From Lactobacillus johnsonii (GTDB lineage Bacteria > Bacillota > Bacilli > Lactobacillales > Lactobacillaceae): a stretch of 64,000 nucleotides of DNA. Positions within the stretch are counted from its first letter, which is position 1. The number at the start of each line of letters is the position of its first letter. Location of the stretch: the NCBI RefSeq assembly GCF_013487865.1, contig NZ_CP047409.1:62001-126000 (forward strand), in the 5' to 3' direction. The notes under the pieces are model-generated. The model was not told the origin of the DNA, ran no database searches, and worked only from the letters and a program-made list of their open reading frames with translations. Positions 35,974 through 45,466 of the stretch are shown one piece after another. The translations under genes and the position numbers were made by a program.

Positions 35974-36834
35974 ATGAATAACATTTCGATAAAAGGGCTA
36001 GAATTAAAAGCAATTTTCGCCCTTATTTTGCCGTCTCTTTTTTTAGGAGTAGCAGATAATTTTTTAGATAATGTTTTTTGGGGAGTTGCGATGCTTCTGG
36101 TATTAGGCGCACTTGTTGGCCTAATTTTGCCAAATATTGTTAGTACATGGCTTATTTTAATTTTAACTGTATTGGGAATCAGCGGCTTAACCCTTGGCTA
36201 TGTGAGATTAGATATATATGCTAAGGCAATATTATTGCTTTCGTTTCCAATAGAAGCCTATCTAGCGAGTCAGTTGAGAGAATGCATTTTTAGGTGGAGT
36301 ATCTATAAGAAAAATGAAGCTAGCGTTTATCGCTATATTACCCACTACGATCAAAATGTAAAACTCCAAACGACCTATAACGCACAGAAGCTATACCAGA
36401 AGATAAGCAGAATTTTAAGAGAAAAAAGTTATTTACCTTTGTGGGATGACTTTACAATCATTAAATGGGAGCATAATCAACAGTTTGCTCAGTTTAATTT
36501 AGAAGAGCATAGTCAAATTTTGAAACAAATAGCTAAAGTGCTTAAAAAGAGCAGATTAGTTGATGAAAATTTATATTACCTGGGAAATGGTGAATTTTTA
36601 ATTATTTCTAATACAATTGCACCTGGAACTTTGATGGTTTTGAATGATGAATTAAAAGCAGAACTTCGAGCTTTAAAATATGAAGACTATCACCCAGCAT
36701 TTAAAATGGCTACTCAGCATATTGTTGAGGAAGATTTGATATTATACCCAGATCTTGATGCAATTCTTAAACATTTAAAACGAAAGCTTGAAACAGATTT
36801 AGTTGTTGAGTATTTAAAGGGAGTCGAATCATGA
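35974..36834 (+). CDS. Membrane protein with degenerate GGDEF domain
   Basis: 286 residues. Four hydrophobic segments (~15-105) are followed by a soluble domain in which LKQIAKVLKKSRLVDENLYYLGNGEFLIISN fits the helix-beta-hairpin core of GGDEF proteins, with GNGEF in place of GGDEF. The catalytic signature is therefore lost and diguanylate cyclase activity is unlikely. First gene of an operon with a processive GT2 and a GH8 enzyme; it overlaps the next small gene by 4 nt (ATGA). The likely role is a structural or regulatory partner of the synthase, comparable to GGDEF-like receptors in other EPS systems. Inferred. Confidence 0.68.
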   Translation: MNNISIKGLELKAIFALILPSLFLGVADNFLDNVFWGVAMLLVLGALVGLILPNIVSTWLILILTVLGISGLTLGYVRLDIYAKAILLLSFPIEAYLASQLRECIFRWSIYKKNEASVYRYITHYDQNVKLQTTYNAQKLYQKISRILREKSYLPLWDDFTIIKWEHNQQFAQFNLEEHSQILKQIAKVLKKSRLVDENLYYLGNGEFLIISNTIAPGTLMVLNDELKAELRALKYEDYHPAFKMATQHIVEEDLILYPDLDAILKHLKRKLETDLVVEYLKGVES

Positions 36835-36977
36835 TAGATGTTTTCTTTATGCTGGCTATTTTAGTTACATTAATATTTTTAATTGCACTTTTTGCTATGA
36901 TTCATAGTGTTTGGACGATTTATCATCAAACTGAACATACCGTCCTTCATTTAGGAAAGCATCATCATGTTAAATAA
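36831..36977 (+). CDS. Small single-span membrane protein of the EPS operon, 48 residues
   Basis: MIDVFFMLAILVTLIFLIAL begins one transmembrane helix, followed by a short tail ending GKHHHVK. Translationally coupled on both sides: ATG overlaps the upstream stop (ATGA) and its own end overlaps the GT2 start by 11 nt. Probably a synthase accessory subunit, in the manner of small PgaD/BcsF-like proteins; no homology is claimed. Confidence 0.7.
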   Translation: MIDVFFMLAILVTLIFLIALFAMIHSVWTIYHQTEHTVLHLGKHHHVK

Positions 36978-38277
36978 TTTTTTAGCATTTTCAACTTTAG
37001 TATCTATTTGGTTTTCTCTTTTAGCGTCACTAGTAACGCTTTATGGTGCGATTCGCTTTTGGATTAAACATAGTAAAAAGATTGTTTCTATTACCGCTCT
37101 AAAACGCTACCCTACGATTACGATTGTAGTACCGGCCCATAATGAAGAGCTTGTAATTGCTAAAACGACAAAAGGAATTCTTGATTTAAACTATCCTGCT
37201 TCAAAAATAGAAGTACTTTTATATGCGGATAATTGTCAAGATAAGACAGCTGCTGAGATGCGAAAGGCAGTTGATATGCCTGAATATAGGTATCGAAACG
37301 TACAAATTATTGAAAGACAGGGTTCTGGAGGAAAAGCTGGCGTTTTGAATGATGCCTTAGAAATAGCTCAAGGAGAATATATCTGTGTCTATGATGCAGA
37401 TGCATTACCAGAACAAAATGCCTTGTATTTTTTAGTTAAAAAAGTTTTAGAAAATCCAAGTCGCTACATGGCCACCTTTGGAAGAAATAAAACACGTAAT
37501 GCAAAGCAAAACTTTTTAACTAGATGTATTAATCAAGAAGTTATTGTCTCTCAACGTATTCAACATGTTGGGGTCTGGAATTTATTTAAAATTGGACGAA
37601 TTCCAGGAACAAATTTCATCATTAATACCGAGTATGTAAGAAGTATTGGTGGTTGGCAACAGGGTGCTTTAACTGAAGATACAGAAATTTCTTTTCGGAT
37701 TATGGAAGATGGATACTTGATTGCTTTAGCTTATAATTCAGAAGCGTTTGAACAAGAGCCTGAGCACTTACGTGATTATTATTATTATCAACGATTGCGC
37801 TGGGCAAAAGGAAACTATCAAGTTGTGATAAATAATTTTAAGCATTTATTTGATAGGAGTAATTGGCGCGTTAAATTAGAAACGTTTTATTTAACCTGTA
37901 TTTTCTTTTGGTTTAACTTAGCGGTTGTTCTTTCCGATATTATCTTCTTCGTAGATTTAGGATGTGTAGTGGCAAGATTTTTTAATCCTAAGATACCAAT
38001 TATTTTTGCAATGGATTCCAATCTCTTACTGATGCAACTTTTATTAATTAATTGGTTACTGATGATTCTTTTATATGTAACTCAAATCAATCTGGCTTTA
38101 GCTACACAATATGGACAAGCCACTAGTGATCAAATTTGGTTAGCATTGGGTTCGTATTTTACCTATTCACAATTATTTATTGCTATTTCTATCCAAGCAG
38201 TTTGCTCAGTTATCGGGGATAAAATCTTTAAGCGAGACGGTAGTAAATGGGTAAAAACAAAGAGATTTGCAGATTAG
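36967..38277 (+). CDS. Processive family 2 glycosyltransferase (PgaC/BcsA-like polysaccharide synthase)
   Basis: 436 residues: one N-terminal membrane segment, a GT2 domain with TIVVPAHNEE, YADNCQD, VYDADA (DXD), ALTEDTEIS (TED) and QRLRWAKG (QxxRW), then about three C-terminal membrane segments. These are the marks of processive synthases that polymerise and export a beta-linked polymer such as cellulose, PNAG or hyaluronan. With the GH8 gene downstream it forms a synthase-dependent exopolysaccharide system. The polymer cannot be told from sequence. Confidence 0.85.
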   Translation: MLNNFLAFSTLVSIWFSLLASLVTLYGAIRFWIKHSKKIVSITALKRYPTITIVVPAHNEELVIAKTTKGILDLNYPASKIEVLLYADNCQDKTAAEMRKAVDMPEYRYRNVQIIERQGSGGKAGVLNDALEIAQGEYICVYDADALPEQNALYFLVKKVLENPSRYMATFGRNKTRNAKQNFLTRCINQEVIVSQRIQHVGVWNLFKIGRIPGTNFIINTEYVRSIGGWQQGALTEDTEISFRIMEDGYLIALAYNSEAFEQEPEHLRDYYYYQRLRWAKGNYQVVINNFKHLFDRSNWRVKLETFYLTCIFFWFNLAVVLSDIIFFVDLGCVVARFFNPKIPIIFAMDSNLLLMQLLLINWLLMILLYVTQINLALATQYGQATSDQIWLALGSYFTYSQLFIAISIQAVCSVIGDKIFKRDGSKWVKTKRFAD

Positions 38278-38286
38278 GGATAGGGC

Positions 38287-39411
38287 ATGAGAGTTAAAAA
38301 TTTAATCTTGATTTTAGGTGTGATAGTAGCTTACTTAGGAATTATTGGATATGTAAGGATGAGCAATGATCGCACGATAGAAAAAAGATACTATCAGGTT
38401 TGGCGAGAAGATTATATAAAAAATCAAAGTGAAAGTGAGCAGTATGTTAACGCAGCTGGAAAAAATAAGCCACCGTTTGCCTTGTCGGAAGCACAGGGAT
38501 ATGGAATGTTACTAGCTGTAAAGGCAGGACAGAAGCACTTAGGAAGCCAAAATGATTTTCAAAAATTGGATAATTATTATTTAAGGCATCGATTGTCTAA
38601 TTCAAACTTAATGAGCTGGAGACAAGAAAATAAAAAGGGAAGCTTACAGGATAATCCAGTGAGCGCAAGTGACGGCGATATGATGATTGCCCAAGCATTG
38701 CTTGAAGCTGATAAAGTTTGGCCAGGACATGGATATAAAGCTCAAGCTCTTAAATTAATCAGTGATATCAAAAAGTTAGAAAGCAATCGTTCGGCTAAAA
38801 TAATTACTGTAGGAAATTGGGCAAATAAGAAATCACATTTTTATAATGTAATGAGAACATCAGATGTAATGCCACAAGCATTTGAAGAATTTTATCAAGC
38901 AACTGGAGATCACAGCTGGATAGAAATAAAATCACAGATGCTGGCTTATTTACAACAGCTTAGCAGCCAACATAAAACAGGACTAGTTCCGGATTTTACC
39001 TGGATTTCAAAGCAAAAACAGGCGTCTCCTGCTAAGGCTAATGATGTAGCAACCAAAGATGATGGTAATTACAGCGCCAATGCTTGCCGAGTTCCGATGC
39101 TCTTAGCAGCAAGTAATGATAAAGAAGCCAATAATATCGTAAAGAAAATGCTGAGTTTTTTTAAGCAAAAAGAAGAAATATCAAGTGGGTTTACCCTGAG
39201 TGGAAAAACCCTATATCCATATGAGTCTGCAAGCTTTAGTGCACCGATCTTTGTAGCCGCAAGTAAGTATCAAAATGAAGGATATGGTACTTTGGTAGAA
39301 CATGAAAAATATATTTTTTCAAGACCGCTTCCTGCTAATAATTACTACGATGCAACATTGATTGTTTTAGCTGCTTTAAATACAAATGAGTTGACGGGAT
39401 TAGAGAAATAG
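38287..39411 (+). CDS. Family 8 glycoside hydrolase, membrane-anchored
   Basis: 374 residues. An N-terminal signal anchor (LILILGVIVAYLGIIGYV) precedes a GH8 (alpha/alpha)6 domain: SEAQGYGMLLAVKAG holds the general-acid Glu and VSASDGDMMIAQALL the conserved Asp. GH8 enzymes in such operons (BcsZ type) trim the nascent beta-glucan outside the membrane. It begins 9 bp after the GT2 gene; an intrinsic terminator overlaps its stop codon. Confidence 0.87.
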   Translation: MRVKNLILILGVIVAYLGIIGYVRMSNDRTIEKRYYQVWREDYIKNQSESEQYVNAAGKNKPPFALSEAQGYGMLLAVKAGQKHLGSQNDFQKLDNYYLRHRLSNSNLMSWRQENKKGSLQDNPVSASDGDMMIAQALLEADKVWPGHGYKAQALKLISDIKKLESNRSAKIITVGNWANKKSHFYNVMRTSDVMPQAFEEFYQATGDHSWIEIKSQMLAYLQQLSSQHKTGLVPDFTWISKQKQASPAKANDVATKDDGNYSANACRVPMLLAASNDKEANNIVKKMLSFFKQKEEISSGFTLSGKTLYPYESASFSAPIFVAASKYQNEGYGTLVEHEKYIFSRPLPANNYYDATLIVLAALNTNELTGLEK

Positions 39412-39446
39412 AGAAAGATTAAGGTGTTAAATCTTTCTCTATTTTT
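39406..39446 (+). terminator. Terminator of the EPS operon
   Basis: AAATAGAGAAAGATT / AATCTTTCTCTATTT, 15-bp stem, 8-nt loop, T tail; includes the stop codon of the GH8 gene. Confidence 0.88.
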
Positions 39447-39525
39447 GATTTGCAAGAGTAGAGTGGTTTTGCTATGATAGTAGAAATTTTAGACATTTTT
39501 ATATTTCTGGAAGGGGTAAGTTTTT

Positions 39526-40170
39526 ATGGGATTAAATGCGTATATTCAAGGTTTTAATAGTTTAGAGTCGATTGACCGTGCACCAGGATATTTTAAATAT
39601 CAACACCATTCTGTAGCTGATCATAGCTTTAGAACAGCAGAACTTGCTCAAATGATGGGAGATATCGAAGAAGTCATTGGTAAGCAAAAAGTAAATTGGA
39701 AAGCTCTTTATGAAAAGAGTCTTAACCATGATTATACTGAACGTTTTATTGGTGATATCAAGACACCGGTTAAGTATGCAACTCCGCAATTACGTAAGAT
39801 GATTGGGGATGTTGAAGAAACCATGACTGCTAAATTTATTAAGGATGAAATTCCAAAAGAATTTCAAAAAATTTATACAAAACGCCTATCTGAAGGAAAA
39901 GATGATACTTTAGAGGGTAAGATCTTATCTATTTGTGATAAGTTGGATTTACTTTATGAAGCTTATGGTGAAATTGAATTAGGAAATCCAAATCCTGTGT
40001 TCATGCAGATGTTTAAAGAAAGTCTTGAAACTATTAAAAAGTTTGATGATTTAACTTGTGTTCAATACTTTATTAAGAAAATTTTGCCAGATTTATTTAA
40101 GGGCGATTTTGCCGGTAAAGATAAAATGCAAAGAATTGCATTTAGTATTTTGTTAATGGGGGAAGAATAG
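39526..40170 (+). CDS. HD-domain hydrolase (YfbR-like)
   Basis: 214 residues. HSVADHSFRTAEL near residue 27 and NHDYTERFIGDI near 69 supply the H...HD metal ligands of the HD superfamily; the layout fits YfbR-type 5'-deoxynucleotidases. Probably hydrolyses a nucleoside monophosphate. Coupled to the next gene (1-bp gap). GGAAGGGG lies before the ATG. Confidence 0.82.
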   Translation: MGLNAYIQGFNSLESIDRAPGYFKYQHHSVADHSFRTAELAQMMGDIEEVIGKQKVNWKALYEKSLNHDYTERFIGDIKTPVKYATPQLRKMIGDVEETMTAKFIKDEIPKEFQKIYTKRLSEGKDDTLEGKILSICDKLDLLYEAYGEIELGNPNPVFMQMFKESLETIKKFDDLTCVQYFIKKILPDLFKGDFAGKDKMQRIAFSILLMGEE

Positions 40171-40171
40171 G

Positions 40172-41101
40172 TTGAAATTACAGTGTGCATCCTGTGGTTT
40201 ACGACTTGATAGTCTTCATTTTAAGCAAGAAGGGTTAATGAACCCTAAGTTGACAAGTATTTGTGATATTTGTTTAACAAGAAATTTGGATGCAGAGAAC
40301 TATGAAAATCCGGTAGTTGAAAGTATTTCCCAGGTAATGCTCTATAGCTTTGTAGGAAAGAAGAATAATGGTCAGATTAAGCCAGATTCTTTAAATCACT
40401 ATCTTGTAGACAATAATAATAGACGACAGTATGAGTCATTCATTCAAGATTATGATGGTAATGAAGTTGCTCTACAACAAATTTCACGTCGTGAGTTTAA
40501 TTTAGCAATTATTAAGAGTGAAGATAATGAAATAGACTATATTCCTGAGAATAATGTGGATTTTGCAGTAAATATGAAAAAGATGGGGATTGAAGTTGAT
40601 TTTTCTTTAAATGAAGTTGACTTTGTAGATCGGGAACGAATTCGGCATAAGTATAATTACCGCTGTCAGTATTGCGGCCGGCGTGGAACGAGTGTAGATC
40701 ACAAAGATCCCGTTTCTTTATCACATGATAATTCTTTTGATAATTTGATTTTATCGTGTAGTGAATGCAATAAGATTAAATCGAACATGCCATATCAATT
40801 ATTTGTTAAATTGAACGATCAATTAACTATCGTAAATAAAAAGCTAGTTAAGTATGAAGATGCTTTAGCTAATTTGAAGGAAGAGTTTCAAGCTGCTAAA
40901 AGAGACTTGGCTGGCAAGGTTCATTTAAAAGGAATTGTGAATGATCCAGAATTAAATGCAATTCGGAAGCAAAATAAAAAATTACAGGACGCGATTGATA
41001 GTTTGCAAAGTGACTATGGTGCCTTGCGTAATGAACGCAAAACATACTTTGATATTGGTTGGAAATTAGAAAAAGAGCGAGAAAATAGCGAAATTATTTA
41101 A
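40172..41101 (+). CDS. HNH endonuclease-domain protein
   Basis: 309 residues. An N-terminal zinc-knuckle-like segment has CASCGLRLD and CDICL. A central HNH domain carries CQYCGRRGTSVDHKDPVS...NLILSCSECN, with two CxxC pairs around the DH dyad. A long C-terminal coiled coil (~210-305) follows. TTG start at 40172, preceded by GGGGGAAG. DNA nicking or nuclease activity is inferred; the target is unknown. Co-transcribed with the HD protein. Confidence 0.8.
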   Translation: MKLQCASCGLRLDSLHFKQEGLMNPKLTSICDICLTRNLDAENYENPVVESISQVMLYSFVGKKNNGQIKPDSLNHYLVDNNNRRQYESFIQDYDGNEVALQQISRREFNLAIIKSEDNEIDYIPENNVDFAVNMKKMGIEVDFSLNEVDFVDRERIRHKYNYRCQYCGRRGTSVDHKDPVSLSHDNSFDNLILSCSECNKIKSNMPYQLFVKLNDQLTIVNKKLVKYEDALANLKEEFQAAKRDLAGKVHLKGIVNDPELNAIRKQNKKLQDAIDSLQSDYGALRNERKTYFDIGWKLEKERENSEII

Positions 41102-41113
41102 TTCTAATAAATA

Positions 41114-41153
41114 CAAAAGGCTAGTATAACACTGATAGTGGAATACTAGTCTT
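41114..41153 (+). terminator. Terminator after the HNH gene
   Basis: AAAGGCTAGTAT / ATACTAGTCTTT stem with T5. Confidence 0.8.
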
Positions 41154-41183
41154 TTTAGATGATTAAAGTATTTTTTTGAGAGC

Positions 41184-41450
41184 TTAATTAGTACTGTTAA
41201 GTTTGCGGTAGCCGAAGTAAAATTGAAGGCAAGCTAAAACTACGTTAAGCCAATTTAGCCATAAGAAACAATCAGCTAATCCACCGGAGTGAGCACCAGT
41301 ACCGTAGTAAACCCAAAAACCAATAATCACTGCTGCTACATTAATCCAGGCAAAGGATTTTTGATATGATTGTTTGTTTAATACAAACCACATCCAAATA
41401 ACATTTATAATAAACCAGATTACTAAAACCCAAAATACAAAATCAAACAT
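41184..41450 (-). CDS. Small membrane protein, unrecognised
   Basis: 88 residues with three hydrophobic segments (VFWVLVIWFIINVIWMWFV; WINVAAVIIGFWVYYG; CFLWLNWLNVVLACLQFYFG) and a short polar C-terminus. AAAGGAAA lies upstream of the ATG. Nothing identifies its function. The 250 bp upstream contain only the glnQ-like gene's terminator and AT-rich DNA. Confidence 0.6.
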   Translation of the reverse strand: MFDFVFWVLVIWFIINVIWMWFVLNKQSYQKSFAWINVAAVIIGFWVYYGTGAHSGGLADCFLWLNWLNVVLACLQFYFGYRKLNSTN

Positions 41451-41616
41451 TATGTATTTTCCTTTCTTTTATGTTTAATAAAGTCTCAATTAGTATATTG
41501 GGACCATTCGCTCTTTTCGGGAATAGTATGAATCCTAGGAACCATGATTTCAATAATTTGTACTTTGTTAAAAGAAAAGATACTAAAAATAAATAGGTAG
41601 ATAACAATAGACTAAT

Positions 41617-41665
41617 AAAAAGGCTGATAGTTCAATGTTTATAACAAAGAGTATCAGCCTTTTTA
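41617..41665 (-). terminator. Terminator of the lysine ABC operon
   Basis: AAAAGGCTGATA / TATCAGCCTTTT with a long loop; U-tract on the minus strand (41617-41620 and upstream A residues). Confidence 0.75.
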
Positions 41666-41703
41666 TAATTTATAGGGGAAAAGCAAATTCTATATTATTT
41701 TGC

Positions 41704-42468
41704 TTAAAGTTCATTATTTCTGAAGTTACGTAGGAACTTCTTAGTCTTTTCTTCTTGTGGATCGTTAAAGATCTGTTGTGGTGTTCCTTGTTCGGTAATA
41801 ACTCCATCACTCATGAAGACAACTTGATCAGATACATCACGAGCGAATCCCATTTCGTGAGTAACAATCACCATTGTTAGTCCAGTCTTAGCTAGTAATT
41901 GCATGGTATTAAGTACTTCACCAACCATTTCTGGGTCAAGGGCACTAGTAGGTTCATCAAAGAGCAGAACTTCTGGATCCATAGAAATTGCCCGAGCAAT
42001 TGCTACACGTTGTTGTTGACCACCAGATAATTGTTGAGGTTTAGCAGTAAGAAATGGATCCATTCCAACTTTCTGCAAGTTTTCAATAGCAACTTTTTTA
42101 GCTTCTTCTTTGGAGCGACCAAGAACCATTTCTTGGCCAATCATACAGTTTTGAAGGACATTCTTGTTGTTAAACAAGTTGAATTGCTGAAATACCATTC
42201 CGACCTTAGAACGGAAGGTATTACGATTAAAATGAGGATCAAGAATGTTTTCTCCATGGAAGAGAATTTTTCCATTACTTGGTTCTTCAAGAAGATTAAT
42301 ACATCTTAGCATCGTTGATTTACCACCACCAGATGGACCAATAATGGTCATTACTTCTCCTTTATTAATATTAAAAGAAATATCTTTTAATACTGTATGA
42401 TCACCATATTTCTTTTGTAAATGTTGTACTTGTAAAATGTTTTCTTCGTTATTATTGTTCATGTTCAA
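41704..42468 (-). CDS. Polar amino acid ABC transporter ATPase (lysine)
   Basis: 254 residues: Walker [10 protein letters not shown] (~residue 38), Q-loop FQQFNLF, signature LSGGQQQR, Walker [12 protein letters not shown] and switch His in VTHEMGFA. GlnQ-type subunit. It overlaps the fused receptor/permease gene by 17 nt. The riboswitch upstream indicates that lysine is the substrate. Confidence 0.92.
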   Translation of the reverse strand: MNMNNNNEENILQVQHLQKKYGDHTVLKDISFNINKGEVMTIIGPSGGGKSTMLRCINLLEEPSNGKILFHGENILDPHFNRNTFRSKVGMVFQQFNLFNNKNVLQNCMIGQEMVLGRSKEEAKKVAIENLQKVGMDPFLTAKPQQLSGGQQQRVAIARAISMDPEVLLFDEPTSALDPEMVGEVLNTMQLLAKTGLTMVIVTHEMGFARDVSDQVVFMSDGVITEQGTPQQIFNDPQEEKTKKFLRNFRNNEL

Positions 42469-44065
42469 ATCCAGTCTCCTTTGGATCTTCTACTTGTAAT
42501 TGGTTAGCCATTAAATTGTAGTTTTTTGGACCTTCAAGTTTCTTTTCAATGAAGTTAAAGATTCTAGTAATAGAGAATGTCAAAATTAAGTAGATCATTG
42601 AAATGATGAAGTAAGTTTGGAAGAATTGGAATGTTTGACTGGCAACAGTTGTACCAACAAAGAACAATTCTGAAACAGAGATAATACTTAATACTGAAGT
42701 ATCCTTAATGTTAACAATAAATTCGTTAGTAATAGATGGTAAACAATTTCTAATGGCTTGAGGTAAAATAATATGCCACATTTGTTGTGAGTGTGTCATA
42801 CCGATTGCAGAAGCTGCTTCGAATTGACCTTTAGGAGTGGCATTAATACCACCACGAATAACTTCGGCTAGGTAAGCTCCAGTATTAATTGAAACAATTA
42901 CTAAAGCAGCTACAGTACGGTTTAAGTTGAGGTGCCATAATTGGGCAATTCCGTAGTAGATAACAGCAGCTTGAACCATCATAGGAGTTCCACGGAATAC
43001 TTCAATATAAACAGCTAAAATCCAATCAACTATCTTTAGGCCCCACTTTTTACCAGCAGACTTAGGAGTTGGAATAGTTCTAACAATACCTACAAGTAAA
43101 CCAATGAAGAAACCAACGATAGTACCAACTAAGGCAAGAAGAAGTGTCATACCAACACCGCCAAGGATCATTGAACCATAGCGATGCATAATTGACATAA
43201 ACCAATTTTCTTTCTTGTTGCCCCCAGCTTGAGGTTGTTCTTTAACAGCTTGGGCCATTAATTGGTCACGCTTTTTATTAGAAATACCTTTTAAGATACT
43301 GTTAACTTGATCTAATAATTCAGTGTTGCCCTTCTTAACACCAATTGAAGTAATTGAGTCTTCGTAAGGAATGTGGAAACCTTGCATCTTATTAAGGTTA
43401 ACGGCAACAATGTTAGGGTTAACAGTCTTGTAACTTTGATATTCAATATCTTCAGCGACATAACCGTCAATAGTACCTGATTGTAAACTTTGACGCATTG
43501 CAGAAAAGCTTCTCATTGCAGGTTCACGCTTAGCACCATGTAATTGTTTGATCAAGTCGTAGTGAAGAGTACCTTGTTGAGCAGTTAATTTAGCTCCCTT
43601 AAAGTCATTTAAGCCTTTTGCTTGAGCAAATTTTCCATCTTTGTTGGTAATTACTACGAAAGTACCTTTTCTATAAGGTTCAGAGAAATTGATAGCCTTT
43701 CTACGTTCAGCAGTAGGGGACATACCAGCGATAATCAAATCAATCTTTCCAGAAGTTAAGGCTGGTAATAATCCATCCCATTCGGTTTTTTCCACTACTA
43801 CTTTACGATGAAGCTTTTTACCAATGATTTTTGCAATTTGGACATCATATCCGTTTGCATATTGCTTAGATCCATCAATTGGAACTGCACCATTTGCATC
43901 AGTTGTTTGAGTCCAATTGTATGGTGGATAGTTAGCTTCCATACCGATTTTTAGGGGTGCTTCTTTTTTAGCCGCTTCGGTTTGAGTAGAATTAAAGCTA
44001 AAACCGATAACTAAACTTAAAATTAGGGCTAATAAAGCACTAAACCATCTTATTTTTGACTTCAC
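42452..44065 (-). CDS. Lysine ABC transporter, fused substrate-binding protein and permease
   Basis: 537 residues. Signal peptide/anchor (residues 1-32), a PBP2 solute-binding domain (~35-270; [33 protein letters not shown]), then a HisM/GlnP-type permease (~295-515) with [22 protein letters not shown], the EAA loop. Such fusions tether the receptor to the translocator. GTG start after GGAGG. It is preceded by a lysine riboswitch and terminator, so it is assigned to lysine uptake. Confidence 0.9.
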   Translation of the reverse strand: MKSKIRWFSALLALILSLVIGFSFNSTQTEAAKKEAPLKIGMEANYPPYNWTQTTDANGAVPIDGSKQYANGYDVQIAKIIGKKLHRKVVVEKTEWDGLLPALTSGKIDLIIAGMSPTAERRKAINFSEPYRKGTFVVITNKDGKFAQAKGLNDFKGAKLTAQQGTLHYDLIKQLHGAKREPAMRSFSAMRQSLQSGTIDGYVAEDIEYQSYKTVNPNIVAVNLNKMQGFHIPYEDSITSIGVKKGNTELLDQVNSILKGISNKKRDQLMAQAVKEQPQAGGNKKENWFMSIMHRYGSMILGGVGMTLLLALVGTIVGFFIGLLVGIVRTIPTPKSAGKKWGLKIVDWILAVYIEVFRGTPMMVQAAVIYYGIAQLWHLNLNRTVAALVIVSINTGAYLAEVIRGGINATPKGQFEAASAIGMTHSQQMWHIILPQAIRNCLPSITNEFIVNIKDTSVLSIISVSELFFVGTTVASQTFQFFQTYFIISMIYLILTFSITRIFNFIEKKLEGPKNYNLMANQLQVEDPKETGFEHEQ

Positions 44066-44126
44066 TTTGAAATACCTCCAAAAATTATTTCAAATAAAGC
44101 CAATACAATAAAAGCGTAAATAAAAA

Positions 44127-44154
44127 GCCTCGTTGTTTACCAAAAACAACGAGG
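44127..44154 (-). terminator. Expression-platform terminator of the lysine riboswitch
   Basis: Minus strand CCTCGTTGTTT-TTGGT-AAACAACGAGG then CUUUUU; an 11-bp perfect stem about 60 nt before the GTG start. Confidence 0.9.
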
Positions 44155-44184
44155 TTTGAAAATCATCAGTAATTAAACCAAATC

Positions 44185-44352
44185 ATATAGCGCTCCCTGG
44201 GGACGACCAGGACAGTATGTAAGATATTCTCTTACATCCCAACAAATTAACTTCACGAAAGAAAATTTATTTCGGCGGTAATCCTAAAATTGACTCTCAC
44301 TGTATTCGCGTACTCAAGTAAATTCTGTGATTATCGCAACCTCTATTGCATT
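44185..44352 (-). promoter_or_regulatory. Lysine (L-box) riboswitch
   Basis: The minus strand contains, in order, AGAGGTTGCGA, GAGTA, CAGTGAGAG, CCGCCGAAAT, TTTGTTGGG, a TGTAAG/CTTACA stem, ACTGTC and AGGGAGCGCTAT. These are the conserved blocks of the five-helix L-box. With the terminator, lysine would repress the transporter. Confidence 0.88.
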
Positions 44353-44400
44353 GGGGATTTATTTAACTGATGAAAAGATTAAACGATTTTTAATCTTTTG

Positions 44401-45027
44401 TCAAATAAATCCGTGATTTTTTTTGATGTCTTTTTTCTTAATGTCTGAAACATAAGGGTTACCGCTAACGATAAATCTTAATTTCTTCTGAGCCCATTCA
44501 GGATCTGACTGATTAATCCCTACTCTTGGAAGGGCAACAATTTTTTCTATTTGGCGTTTGTGATTTATATCAATATCAAAAGGCGAATCGGCCAAATTAA
44601 CTAAATCCCATTTGCGACTGGTAATCCCTAAGGCTTGCATCATTTTTCCAGGGCCATTAGTCAAAAGTGGCCCTGTTTTACCGCTGCGGTTTTTAATCAT
44701 CGTGTCAATTCCTGTTAGAGGATCGATCGCTCTGACTAATACTCCTTGCGGTTCACCTTCTTCTTGACAAGAAACGTCAAAGAAAAAATATTGTCTTTGA
44801 GAATAAATATATAAACTGCCACCCGGACGATATAAGCCCTCATTTGCGGGACTACGTCTGCCGCCATAAGAATGAGCAGCTCGGTCTTTTACACCGACAT
44901 AGGCTTCTGCTTCAACAATAGTACCAGATAGAATTTCTTCTCCGTTATTGTAAGACAAGGTTCTACCTAGTAGGTCTTTACTAATTTCGCTTGTAGAACG
45001 ATTAGTGAAAAATTCTGTGTAATTCAT
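44401..45027 (-). CDS. 3-methyladenine DNA glycosylase (AAG/MPG family)
   Basis: 208 residues from ATG 45027; an earlier in-frame ATG at 45063 gives 12 extra atypical residues. Family motifs: DLLGRTL, GTIVEAEAYVG (catalytic Glu), DRAAHSYGGRR, GPGKMMQALG. Excises alkylated purines. Divergent from the DUF488 gene. Confidence 0.9.
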   Translation of the reverse strand: MNYTEFFTNRSTSEISKDLLGRTLSYNNGEEILSGTIVEAEAYVGVKDRAAHSYGGRRSPANEGLYRPGGSLYIYSQRQYFFFDVSCQEEGEPQGVLVRAIDPLTGIDTMIKNRSGKTGPLLTNGPGKMMQALGITSRKWDLVNLADSPFDIDINHKRQIEKIVALPRVGINQSDPEWAQKKLRFIVSGNPYVSDIKKKDIKKNHGFI

Positions 45028-45103
45028 ATTAATTTTTCTTTCTAAAAAAAGTTGTACACTCATAATTGAAGATAAATACTAATAGAGAGTGGGGAATTTA
45101 ACC

Positions 45104-45466
45104 ATGAATGAAATAAAAGTAGTTAGAATATATGACCATGAGCAACCAGCTGGTTATCGAATTTTGGTAGATCGTTTGTGGCCTAGAGGAATGAGCAAGG
45201 TAAAGGCTCATTTAGATGAATGGGATAAAGAGATTGGGCCGACTAATGAATTGAGAAAATGGTTTAATCATGAAGACGAAAAATATCCTGAATTCAAGTC
45301 TAAGTATATAGCGCAATTAAAAGCTAATCCAGCAACACCAGCTTTTATTAAAGACGTAAAAGAGAAACTAGCCAAAGAAAATGTTCTTTTCTTATATGGA
45401 GCTAAAAATAAAAAGTACAACCAAGCAGTTGTACTTAAGGAATTTATTGATCAGCAATTAAGTTAA
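45104..45466 (+). CDS. DUF488 family protein (YeaO-like)
   Basis: 120 residues from ATG 45104, with GTGGGGA as ribosome site; the GTG at 45089 overlaps that site. The signature is ILVDRLWPRGMSKVKAHLDEWDKEIGP, with FLYGAKNKKYNQA near the end. Conserved, function unknown. Its last bases overlap the convergent terC stop. Confidence 0.85.
   Translation: MNEIKVVRIYDHEQPAGYRILVDRLWPRGMSKVKAHLDEWDKEIGPTNELRKWFNHEDEKYPEFKSKYIAQLKANPATPAFIKDVKEKLAKENVLFLYGAKNKKYNQAVVLKEFIDQQLS

Noticed and set aside
42031-42309. Plus-strand frame inside the ABC ATPase gene
   Set aside because: No ribosome site or domain; antisense shadow of a clear gene.
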